44,887 nt of DNA from Opitutaceae bacterium (GTDB lineage: Bacteria > Verrucomicrobiota > Verrucomicrobiia > Opitutales > Opitutaceae). Below are positions 1 through 8,155 of this stretch, piece by piece. Location: positions 1-44,887 of the forward strand of contig JANJTQ010000004.1 of NCBI GenBank assembly GCA_024711005.1, written 5' to 3'. Position numbers and translations under genes: made by a program. The first letter of the stretch is position 1. The number at the start of each line of letters is the position of its first letter. The notes under the pieces were generated by a model, which was not told where the DNA came from, did not search any database, and saw only the letters and a program-made list of their open reading frames with translations.

Positions 1-703
1 GATCGATGCCCACTACGGTGTCGTCACTCGCGTCGACGTCACCCACACCGGCACCGAGGCCTTCAAGTTCCGCCGCCATTCCTCTTACTGGGATGTCGTC
101 GCATGCTCCGCTTCCGACACTGGCGTCAACTCCGGCGAATACGGGGAGGGTTTCTACGTCGGAGATTCCAGTGGCAATTGGGAGACCGACAGCTCTGGAA
201 ATCCCATCCCCGACACCACCGGTTATATCACCTTCACCGATTGCCACACCACCGACACCCGCAGCGACGGTTACGACGTGAAGGAAGGCAGCCACGACAT
301 CAAGTTCGTGCGCTGCGTCGCCGATTTCTCCGGCTCCATCGAACCCGCTCACGACACAACCACCGGTGGCTCGGGCTTCGCCTTCCGTGGCTGCGAACGC
401 GTCCAATTGATCGATTGCAGCGTAAACGACCTCGGAAACAGCGAACCTGCCTTCAAGCTCTACGGCACGACCATCAACGGCGTCACCTATGGCGGCACCG
501 TCGAATACAAAAACGTCTCCGCCACCAACATCACCAATCTCAGCGGTGAAAGCGGCGCCGCCATGTTCTTTCTCGCCTATGTCTCGGCGAGCGACGCGGT
601 CATTTACTCCGACTACTCCGCCTCGAACGTCACGACCTTTCTGCTCGGCAACAGCGGCTACACGTCCGGCACCCCGGCGAACTTCATCGAACTCGCATGG
701 TGA
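1..703 (+). CDS. right-handed beta-helix (pectate-lyase-fold) protein, 3' end only
   Basis: The open frame starting at base 2 runs without a start codon from the left edge to a TGA at 701-703, so only about 233 C-terminal residues are present. The translation shows the short repeating strands of parallel beta-helix proteins: turns rich in Asp, Gly, Ser, Thr and Asn alternate with short hydrophobic strands such as YITFTDCHTTDTRSDGYDV and VQLIDCSVNDLG. Proteins of this fold are usually exported and bind or cleave acidic polysaccharides, but no catalytic residues can be assigned from this fragment. There is no C-terminal sorting signal; the protein ends in FIELAW. A decayed rhombosortase-like gene follows 31 bases later. 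Fold assignment is fairly safe; function is not. Confidence 0.7.
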   Translation, partial: IDAHYGVVTRVDVTHTGTEAFKFRRHSSYWDVVACSASDTGVNSGEYGEGFYVGDSSGNWETDSSGNPIPDTTGYITFTDCHTTDTRSDGYDVKEGSHDIKFVRCVADFSGSIEPAHDTTTGGSGFAFRGCERVQLIDCSVNDLGNSEPAFKLYGTTINGVTYGGTVEYKNVSATNITNLSGESGAAMFFLAYVSASDAVIYSDYSASNVTTFLLGNSGYTSGTPANFIELAW

Positions 704-734
704 TCGACTTCTGGATGCGACCGGGCCCGGTTTC

Positions 735-1131
735 ATGACCCGTCTCGCGTGGGCGTGGATGGTCCTGTTTCTGGCCCCGCTGATCACCGTGACCTGCGCT
801 GGTGCTCGATCCGGATCTAGCGCGGTACGGCGGCCTCTCCGGCTTGGCCATGGCACCCGTTGTATGGCTCGGACTGCACTGGGCCATTCGTGAGCGTGGC
901 ATCCTGCGCGCGGTGGGCGGGTTGGTGCTGGCCGGCGCGGGTTCGAAAATCGTCAACGAATGGGGCGGACTTAATCCGGGGTTCGCCGAATTCAACCCCG
1001 TCGAGGGAAACGTGCGCGTAGCCTCGTGGGCGCACGTCGCGGGAGCACTGGGCGGGGCGTTTTTCGCGACAGTGCACCTCGTACGGCGACACAAGCGGAT
1101 TTTCGGGCCAACTCAGCCGCACGGCGAATGA
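735..1131 (+). pseudogene. rhombosortase/rhomboid-like membrane protease, truncated and frameshifted
   Basis: The intact frame starting with GTG at 802 encodes 109 residues. It contains the rhomboid active-site serine context RYGGLSGLA (Ser13) and, after two hydrophobic segments, the partner histidine in SWAHVAGALGG (His78). This Ser/His pair and spacing fit the rhombosortase branch of the rhomboid family of intramembrane proteases. The preceding membrane helix MTRLAWAWMVLFLAPLITV lies in a different frame from 735, and the two frames join at about 789-801 where a one-base shift would restore continuity. The N-terminal helix with the usual HWxWxH-type motif is absent, since the upstream gene ends at 703. 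The gene is therefore probably a remnant, although a sequencing error at the shift cannot be excluded. Known rhombosortases process GlyGly-CTERM proteins; none was recognised here. Confidence 0.55.
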
Positions 1132-1200
1132 CCGCTTTCGGCCACGCCGTGCGACTCGATCCCGCGGATGGAAAACATCCCGATCGCTCGGGCATGCATC

Positions 1201-1668
1201 TCAGTCCATTGACTTTTCGAGTTCGGACTCGGAGATCTCGCCGTCGTTATTTTTGTCCATCGAGTCGAACTTCTGTTTGGCCATCTTGGCATGTTCGGAC
1301 TTCGTCACGCGGTCGTCTCCGTTTTCATCCAGTGCCTTGAATTTTTCAGCGGCAGTCTGGCCGTCGTCGAAATCGCGTTCGAGGCGGTTCTTGCGCTTGC
1401 CTCCCTTGAGGTCGCGTCCGAGGACCTTGTCATCCTGGTCCTTCCAGTCTTTCAATTCGGAAAGGCTCAGCTTTCCGTCTCCGTCCTTGTCGATTTTGTT
1501 GAAGATGCGCTCGGCCCGCGCGGAGTGCTCCGCGCGAGAGATACGCCCGTCGTTGTTGCGATCGAGCCTGTCCATTTTCTCATCCGCCTCGATGGCGAAA
1601 GCGGCGGAGGGCAAGAGCAACGCCAGGGCGCAGGCAACGATGAGCGGGGATGATTGGGTGGGTTTCAT
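1201..1668 (-). CDS. exported EF-hand calcium-binding protein
   Basis: This 155-residue protein begins at the ATG whose complement is at 1666-1668, chosen because it gives a clean signal peptide (hydrophobic core LIVACALALLLPSAAFA). The mature part carries four EF-hand loops at about residues 36-47, 60-71, 114-125 and 138-149, each with the Asp/Asn ladder of a calcium ligand loop, for example DRNNDGRISRAE and DKDGDGKLSLSE. The third loop has Asp where the conserved Gly at loop position 6 normally stands, so its geometry may be altered. The linker between loops two and three is strongly basic. Such proteins are common exported calcium binders of unknown partner. It stands alone on the minus strand. 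The upstream in-frame start at 1710 would spoil the signal peptide and is not preferred. Confidence 0.8.
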   Translation of the reverse strand: MKPTQSSPLIVACALALLLPSAAFAIEADEKMDRLDRNNDGRISRAEHSARAERIFNKIDKDGDGKLSLSELKDWKDQDDKVLGRDLKGGKRKNRLERDFDDGQTAAEKFKALDENGDDRVTKSEHAKMAKQKFDSMDKNNDGEISESELEKSMD

Positions 1669-1873
1669 GATGGGTGAATGATTGGGTTTTGAACGATTAC
1701 GATCATACACATATTACCTCCCGCCCAACGGTCCCGCCACCGGGACGCCTTCTGTTAAGATCACCGGACCGTCTTCTTTGCAGCACTCCCGTTTTTCCCG
1801 TGCCTCAGCGTAGACCCCGTCGGGGAAACCCCGATTTCGGTATCCGCCATTCACCTACACATTAGTCGTTTGG

Positions 1874-4210
1874 GTGGAGAACCTGGCAACGGCCACCGTT
1901 GACCGGTTTGAGTCGGCCTTGTCGCCGGACGCGGGACTTTTCATAGGTTGCGGAGTGTTTACGCCGCTCACCGAACGCCGTTTGGCGCGCCTCATTACTT
2001 TCGCGACCTTTGTGCTGGTGGTGGTGGTGCTACGACTGGCGGCCGATGTCCTCATCCCGGTCGCGCTTGCCACGCTTCTGGCATTCCTCCTGTCGCCGAT
2101 GGTCGTCTGGTTTACGCGCCGAGGCGTGCCCAAGATTCTAGCCATCAGCGCCACCGTCACGATTGTCTTTGTCTTGCTCGGCGCACTGGGCTGGGTCGTC
2201 TTCACCCAGGCGGTCAACCTCGCCGAGCGGCTGCCCGATTACGAAGAGAACATCCGCGCAAAAATCGAAAAGGTCAGGCATCCGCAGACACCCGCGGCAC
2301 TCTCCCGAACGACCGAGATGGTCGAAAAACTGCAAAGGGAAATGAAGTCCGTCTCCGGCGAAAAAGAGCCATCGGAGCCGGGTGAACGCGCTCCCCTGCC
2401 CGTGCAAGTTAAGGAGCCCGAGCGTTCCCCCCTCGCGCTTGCCCGTGGACTCGCGGGTCCCTTGCTCGGACCACTCGCCCTCGGCGGCATCGTGATCGTA
2501 TTGGTCGTCGCGATGCTGATTCAGCGCGACGATCTCCGGGACCGCTTCATCAAAATCGTCAGCGCAGGGCAGCTCAATCTCACCACTCAGGCGCTGGACG
2601 ACGCCGCACGTCGGGTGACCCGGTACCTCTTGATGCAACTGGTGGTGAATGCGACCTACGGTGTGCCCGTGGGCCTGGCGCTCGCATTTATAGGTGTGCC
2701 CAACGCGCCGCTCTGGGGCGTGCTGGCGACACTGTTGCGGTTCATTCCCTTTCTCGGACCTTGGGTCGCAGCGGCCTTTCCCATCGCCCTCACCCTCGCG
2801 GTGGATCCGGGATGGACGATGGTGCTCTCAACCCTCGCGGTGTTCGTCTTCATGGAGGTCGTGAGCAACAACCTCATCGAGGTGAAACTCTACGGCACGA
2901 GCACCGGCATCTCCAACCTGGCGTTGCTCGTCGCCGCCGTTTTTTGGACGTGGCTCTGGGGCCCGGCGGGATTGATCCTCTCCACCCCGCTGACCGTTTG
3001 CCTGCTCGTGCTCGGACGCCATGCGCCGGGGCTCAAATTTCTCAGCATGCTCCTCGGCAGTGGTCCGGTGCTGGAGCCTCCCGCCCAGTTCTACCAGCGC
3101 ATGCTTTCCATGGACTTGGATGAGATGATCGATATCGCCCGCAAGTTCGTCGCCGAACGGTCCCTGACCGCATTCTACGACGATGTCTTCGTGCCCGCAC
3201 TGCGCATGGCTGAACACGACCGGGAGGACGGTTCGCTCGCGGAAGTGCGGCAGAAATTCATTATCCAAGGCGGTCGCGAACTCATCGAAGAACTCGCCCG
3301 GGACGACACGGAAAAAACCGAAACCGAGAACCTGAAAGACATGCCCTCGATCCTCGGATTACCCGCACGCGACGACGCCGACGAACTGGTTGCCCTCATG
3401 TTGGCGCACGTGTTGCGCACCCAAGGACGCACCGTGTCCGTGCTTCCGCTGGCCGAGGCGGTTCAGTCCGGAGAGCGATTCCGCGACGGCAACGAACGCA
3501 TGTTCTTCATCTCCGCGTTGCCGCCGTCGGCGGTGCTGGCCGCCCGCCAGGCGCTTCGGCGACTGACACGCGAAGCCACCGGCGCACGCGTACTCACCGG
3601 CGTGTGGGATCGTGCGGTTTCCCCCGAAATGCTGGAGCAAAAGCTCGGACTGTCCGGGCGCGGTCAGGTCGTGACAACACTCGGCGAGGCGGTCGTTGCG
3701 CTCGCCAATCCCTCCACCGTTCCTGCGACGGCGCACGGCAACTCGACCTCACCGCATGACCCCGGGAACCACGGCCGGCGCAGGATTGAGGAGCGTTTTG
3801 AACAACTCATCCGCGAGCTCGCACAGGCTTTCGAGGTGCCGTTGTCGCTCGTCTCATTGGTCGAACTGGATTCCGCATTCTGGAAAAAATACGCGGCATC
3901 GCTGCCCGCTCTCGCCAAGGCAAGCGAGGCGGCCTGCGACGATGCGCTCTGTAGCGCCGTGCTGGCGGAAGAAGAGCTGCTCGTCGTCGAGAACGTCGCA
4001 AAGGATCGCCGTCTCACGGGCAACTCCTCGCTGTTCGCGGCAGGTGTCCACTTTTACGCCGGCGCGGGACTGCGGCTTAAAGGCGGCCACCCGGTGGGCG
4101 TGCTCTGCGTGAGCGACACCAAGTCCCGACCAGCTCCCCCCGAAGCCGTGCGCCGTTTACGCGATGCGGCAAACGAGATCATGGCCCTGATCGAGATGCC
4201 GAAAGGATGA
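1874..4210 (+). CDS. AI-2E/PerM-family permease with long C-terminal regulatory tail including a GAF-like domain
   Basis: The protein has 778 residues and starts at GTG 1874. Residues about 35-400 form the AI-2E transporter (PerM/YdiK) fold: two paired N-terminal helices, a hydrophilic segment around 125-195, then several further helices including the conserved FIPFLGPWVAA-like region and the motif VVSNNLIEVKLYG. Members export small molecules or exchange ions; the substrate is unknown for most. Typical AI-2E proteins have about 350 residues, so this one carries over 350 extra. The tail first shows an acidic helical region (FYQRMLSMDLDEMIDIARKF) and a segment GLPARDDADELVALMLAHVL, and then from about residue 640 a GAF-like domain. 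The tail suggests cytoplasmic sensing; this is inference. It converges with the cytochrome gene with only 28 bases between stops. Confidence 0.8.
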   Translation: MENLATATVDRFESALSPDAGLFIGCGVFTPLTERRLARLITFATFVLVVVVLRLAADVLIPVALATLLAFLLSPMVVWFTRRGVPKILAISATVTIVFVLLGALGWVVFTQAVNLAERLPDYEENIRAKIEKVRHPQTPAALSRTTEMVEKLQREMKSVSGEKEPSEPGERAPLPVQVKEPERSPLALARGLAGPLLGPLALGGIVIVLVVAMLIQRDDLRDRFIKIVSAGQLNLTTQALDDAARRVTRYLLMQLVVNATYGVPVGLALAFIGVPNAPLWGVLATLLRFIPFLGPWVAAAFPIALTLAVDPGWTMVLSTLAVFVFMEVVSNNLIEVKLYGTSTGISNLALLVAAVFWTWLWGPAGLILSTPLTVCLLVLGRHAPGLKFLSMLLGSGPVLEPPAQFYQRMLSMDLDEMIDIARKFVAERSLTAFYDDVFVPALRMAEHDREDGSLAEVRQKFIIQGGRELIEELARDDTEKTETENLKDMPSILGLPARDDADELVALMLAHVLRTQGRTVSVLPLAEAVQSGERFRDGNERMFFISALPPSAVLAARQALRRLTREATGARVLTGVWDRAVSPEMLEQKLGLSGRGQVVTTLGEAVVALANPSTVPATAHGNSTSPHDPGNHGRRRIEERFEQLIRELAQAFEVPLSLVSLVELDSAFWKKYAASLPALAKASEAACDDALCSAVLAEEELLVVENVAKDRRLTGNSSLFAAGVHFYAGAGLRLKGGHPVGVLCVSDTKSRPAPPEAVRRLRDAANEIMALIEMPKG

Positions 4211-4238
4211 CCTGTTTCCATTGAACGAAGGCGGCGGT

Positions 4239-6536
4239 CTACGAGATGTCGTTTGCCGTGTCGGTCCCGGTTTCTCCCGGCGGCGTATCCGAAAGCGGAG
4301 ACGTCGTTGCGTCCGGGTTTCCAGCCGCCTCCTCCGCCTTCAAACGCGCAAGTTCCAGCGGATGCTCTTCGAGCATTTCCTTCTCGGACATCCGGCCGGT
4401 TAACCAGGCAAGATTCATCGGGTAAACGTCCGGGTTGAAAATCACAAAGTAGAAATGCCAGACGATGATCGCCAGCGTCGCGAGGATTGCCTCGTAGAAA
4501 TGTACCGTGCGCGAAATGTCGAAACCCAGCTTCGTGAACAAACCGATCGAGGTGTTCTCAAACCAGAGGATCGCACCCGTTACGCCCATCAACACCGTGC
4601 CCCACACGAGCGCCCAGTATTCCGCTTTCTCAATGTAGCTAAACCGTGGGAACTCCGGTTTTTTGGGTGAAAGTCCGATGTTGTATTTGAGCACGCGGAA
4701 CGGGTCCGTCAGGTCGCGCAGGCGAGGCAACAGCGCGAGGAGCAGCGACCGGCCGGGTCGGGTAAAGAGCAGATACGCCACGTGCCAGGCTCCGCCCACC
4801 AACATCGCGACACCGGCGACGCGGTGAATCCAACCACGCCACTCGAAGGTACCGTGGCTCAGATTACGAATCGCCAACACCCACCAGGCCTCGGGGTAAC
4901 GCAACATGAAGCCGGTCACCACCAACAGCACGAAACTCAACACCAAGACCGCATGCTGCACGCGTTCGTGCGCGGTCATGCGCAGATACAGCCGGTGCGC
5001 CACGTGCTCCTCTTCGATCAGTCCTTGCTGAATCGCCAGCTTGCGCCGGATCTTCTTCACGAAATCGAGCAGGTTGTGGACGAACATACCCCCGACAACC
5101 ACCACGATGAGGATGACGTAAGCGGTGGAGACGATGTAGAGAATGGGACTGTTGCCATGCTTTCCGTTCGCCGCCTCGGGACTGACGTGCACGTTGCCGA
5201 CGGCAAAACCCGCGTTCGCGCCGGGGTGGCACTGGCCGCAGGTCTGCACGAGGTTGTTCTTGTGCACGGTCGACGCCGGATCCCGCGAAGACCTGATCGC
5301 GTGCGCATTATGGCAACTCGCGCAGTTCACGATGTCGACGGAGCCTCCACGAATGGCGAGCCCATGATAGCTGTCGGAGAACGTCTGAACCGACTGGGAC
5401 GGCAGTCCATATTTGCGCGTCAGCCGCAACGAATCATGGCAGCTCGCGCAAACATCACGGGCAACATTGCTGGCATGGGTCGGCGAGGTCGTGTCCGCAC
5501 GACTGCGAATATCGTGCTCACCGTGGCAATCGGTGCAGGTGGCGGACTCGACGTTGCCCTTCCTGAGCCCCGCGGCATGCACGCTTTCGTTGAACTCGTG
5601 CGCCGCCTTCTCGTGACATTGCGCACAGGTTCCGGCCACGTGCTGCTTGTTCATTCGCGCACCCGCGGCCATGGCGCGATCCATCTCGTGCGCGCCGTGA
5701 CAATCGACACAGTTCGCCGCCTCGGCCTTGCCGTTCTGCAGGGCCGCGCCGTGGACGCTCTGCTCAAAATCGGGGACGAACTTGGTGCCGCGCAGCGCCT
5801 GGCCGGCGACACGCTCCATCCCGACATGGCAGGATTCGCACTGCTTTGTCTGCGCGAGTTTCTGCTCAAGCGAAGCCTTGGAGCCCGCACGCGGAACCAC
5901 GGGTTGTTGATGACACGTGAGACAGTCGGGAGCGCTGGTTTCCTGCACGGCAAAGGCCCGCCCGTGAGCGGACGCGGTAAAATGATCACGCGCCGTCTCG
6001 TGACACGTTCCGCAAGCCTTGACTTGCGCCCCACTGGCGAATGGAAAGCCCGCTTTCTTGATCGGCACCACGTCGTGTTTGCCGTGACAGGAAGCGCATG
6101 ACGTGTCCTCGCCCGCAGGAATGTCCTTCAACGCGAGCCTTGGGTGAAACGCATGTTTCTTGCCGGTGTCCTCGTGGCACGACGCGCAGTCGACCGCGAC
6201 CATCGGCTTGCGATGCGGGGAAGCGTCGCCGTCAAACTCCTCATGACAATCGACGCAAGAGAGGGAACTGTGCGCCGACTTCGCCACGGTCTTCGGCTCG
6301 ACAAAAAGCGATAGTTTTGCCCCGGCCTTGCGCATCGAAAGCTGTTCGTCGCTGTGACATTCAAGACAGGCGGCGTCGGAATTCGGCGCCGGCATCGCGG
6401 TTTCCTCCGCACACAATCCCCAACCCGCGGAAGCGATCATCAACAGCCCAATCATAAACAACCGCAACCTTGCGACGGTGCGCTTCGGGAAACCGGATGA
6501 GCCCCGCGACACCATCCTTGGAAATAACATGAGCAT
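4239..6536 (-). CDS. 13-haem cytochrome c fused to a b-type membrane cytochrome
   Basis: The 765-residue product begins with a signal-anchor (RLRLFMIGLLMIASAGWGLC) followed by a periplasmic region with thirteen CxxCH haem c motifs, among them CLECH, CVDCH, CASCH, CGTCH, CLTCH, CESCH, CAQCH, CTDCH and CGQCH. Additional histidines at regular distance fit bis-His ligation. After about residue 455 come five membrane helices with conserved histidines (VQHAVLV, WIHRVAG, GAWHVAY, VHFYEAI, WHFYFVIF), like the diheme cytochrome b of b561/FdhI-type quinol oxidoreductases. The layout suggests quinol oxidation in the membrane coupled to a multihaem wire in the periplasm, all in one polypeptide. The C-terminal 50 residues are acidic and probably cytoplasmic. 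Start choice is uncertain; 6515 is an alternative. It is divergent from the U32 gene. Confidence 0.88.
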   Translation of the reverse strand: MLMLFPRMVSRGSSGFPKRTVARLRLFMIGLLMIASAGWGLCAEETAMPAPNSDAACLECHSDEQLSMRKAGAKLSLFVEPKTVAKSAHSSLSCVDCHEEFDGDASPHRKPMVAVDCASCHEDTGKKHAFHPRLALKDIPAGEDTSCASCHGKHDVVPIKKAGFPFASGAQVKACGTCHETARDHFTASAHGRAFAVQETSAPDCLTCHQQPVVPRAGSKASLEQKLAQTKQCESCHVGMERVAGQALRGTKFVPDFEQSVHGAALQNGKAEAANCVDCHGAHEMDRAMAAGARMNKQHVAGTCAQCHEKAAHEFNESVHAAGLRKGNVESATCTDCHGEHDIRSRADTTSPTHASNVARDVCASCHDSLRLTRKYGLPSQSVQTFSDSYHGLAIRGGSVDIVNCASCHNAHAIRSSRDPASTVHKNNLVQTCGQCHPGANAGFAVGNVHVSPEAANGKHGNSPILYIVSTAYVILIVVVVGGMFVHNLLDFVKKIRRKLAIQQGLIEEEHVAHRLYLRMTAHERVQHAVLVLSFVLLVVTGFMLRYPEAWWVLAIRNLSHGTFEWRGWIHRVAGVAMLVGGAWHVAYLLFTRPGRSLLLALLPRLRDLTDPFRVLKYNIGLSPKKPEFPRFSYIEKAEYWALVWGTVLMGVTGAILWFENTSIGLFTKLGFDISRTVHFYEAILATLAIIVWHFYFVIFNPDVYPMNLAWLTGRMSEKEMLEEHPLELARLKAEEAAGNPDATTSPLSDTPPGETGTDTANDIS

Positions 6537-6755
6537 AGTGGAGTTCGGTCCCCGATGATACGCCCGTCACCTTGCTCCGTCTTCGCATCGGTTGCCAAAA
6601 CTCCTGCACGAATTGCCTGCGCAAGGCCCGACCCGACCGACTCTTGCAAGACAACGTCAACGACTCGAAACCTGCGTATGGTCCGCGTCGGATCCGAGAT
6701 TCTCTCTCGCGTTCACCGACTGAAACTGACGAAGAATCTCGAAACCGCCACCGCC

Positions 6756-8042
6756 ATGCCACGCCATCCCTCTCATAATACCATCGAGCTCATGGCTCCC
6801 GCAGGCTCGTGGGAATCGCTTTCCGCCGCGCTCAGAGCCGGAGCTGATTCGGTTTATTTCGGCGTCGGAAAAATCAACATGCGCGCCCGGTCCGCCAATA
6901 ATTTCCTGGTCGGCGATCTGCGAGAGATCACCGCGAAATGCCACGCGTTCGGGGCGAAGGCATACCTCACACTCAACACCATCCTGTTCGACGAGGAACT
7001 CGACGAGGCGAAGTCCCTTTGCCACGCGGCAAAGAAGGCGGGCGTCGACGCGGTCATCGCGGCCGATCCGGCCGTCCTCCAAATCGCCCGGGCCGAGGGC
7101 TTGTCGATCCATCTTTCCGTGCAGGCCAACGTCACCAACCTGGCCGCCGTCCAATTCTTCTCGGTGTTTGCGGACGTGATCGTCCTGGCTCGCGAACTCA
7201 GTCTCGACCAAATCAAGGGAATCATCGACGGCATCCGTGAGCGACGCATTCTCGGTCCCTCCGGGAAGCTCATGCAGATCGAGATTTTTGCGCACGGTGC
7301 GATGTGCGTCGCCTTCTCCGGAAAGTGTCAGATGAGCCTCTCGCTTTACGGCCCCAAAGCCTCCGCGAGTCGCGGCGCCTGTTTTCAACCCTGCCGGCGC
7401 AACTACCTGGTTACCGACACGGAGACAGGAAACGAACTCGTCATCGACGGCCATCAGGTCATGTCGCCGAAAGACCTCTGCACCCTGCCGTTCCTCGATC
7501 AGATTCTCGACGCAGGCGTGGCGGTCTTGAAAATCGAAGGCCGCGGTCGCGCCGCCGATTACGTTGCGACGGTCGTACGCGTTTACCGGGAAGGAATCGC
7601 CGCCTGGAAGGATGGCACATTCCGCACTCGAAAAGACTCCGGCACCTGGATGGCCGAACTAAAAACAGTGTTTAATCGAGGCTTTTGGGAAGGCGGATAT
7701 TATCTGGGGAAAACACTCGGCGAATGGACCGTCTCCTCACAGCCGGAGACCACCGAGAAAAAAGTATTCGCCGGTGAAATCATAAAATTTTATCCGCGGC
7801 TCGGCGTCGCGGAAGCCTTGGTCCGCGCCGGTCCGATCGCCGTCGGCGATGAACTTTGGATTCTGGGCGATACGACCGGAGCCGTTCGCACGAAGGTCAC
7901 CGAACTCCGCATCGGCGACGAAGGCACGCCGGTCACCCAAGCAGACAAGGGCATGATCGCCGCCTTCCCCGTTGCGGAAAAGGTCCGGGAAGGCGACAAG
8001 GTTTACCAGATCGTCGCCTCAACCAACGCGACGGATCTTTGA
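6756..8042 (+). CDS. U32-family protein (peptidase U32; TrhP/YegQ-like)
   Basis: The ATG at 6756 gives MPRHPSHNTIELMAPAGSWE, directly ahead of the conserved U32 opening ELxAPAGxxE, and a length of 428 residues as expected. The open frame extends upstream to 6555 but that part has no family resemblance. The TIM-barrel-like N-terminal half contains DSVYFG, LTLNTI and a cysteine-rich segment CVAFSGKCQMSLSLYG and SRGACFQPCRRNY, the signature cysteines that hold an iron-sulfur cluster in U32 enzymes. The C-terminal part is a beta-barrel RNA-binding-like extension. Better known U32 proteins (TrhP, RlhA, UbiU/V) hydroxylate tRNA, rRNA or quinone rings with prephenate or other electron partners; tRNA hydroxylation is the nearest guess, not proven. 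It has its own divergent promoter region shared with the cytochrome gene. Confidence 0.85.
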   Translation: MPRHPSHNTIELMAPAGSWESLSAALRAGADSVYFGVGKINMRARSANNFLVGDLREITAKCHAFGAKAYLTLNTILFDEELDEAKSLCHAAKKAGVDAVIAADPAVLQIARAEGLSIHLSVQANVTNLAAVQFFSVFADVIVLARELSLDQIKGIIDGIRERRILGPSGKLMQIEIFAHGAMCVAFSGKCQMSLSLYGPKASASRGACFQPCRRNYLVTDTETGNELVIDGHQVMSPKDLCTLPFLDQILDAGVAVLKIEGRGRAADYVATVVRVYREGIAAWKDGTFRTRKDSGTWMAELKTVFNRGFWEGGYYLGKTLGEWTVSSQPETTEKKVFAGEIIKFYPRLGVAEALVRAGPIAVGDELWILGDTTGAVRTKVTELRIGDEGTPVTQADKGMIAAFPVAEKVREGDKVYQIVASTNATDL

Positions 8043-8155
8043 CCAGCGAGTGAGTTTTCCCTCGGCGATCGCATGCCCCTGAGCGGAGTCAAAGCGCGGC
8101 GGTCGAAAGCCAACAGAACCCCAAATTGAACCAGTAAGCGCGCATTATTGGCCAA

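Noticed and set aside
4782-6101. Plus-strand frame opposite the multihaem cytochrome
   Set aside because: No domain features; the minus strand has thirteen haem motifs.
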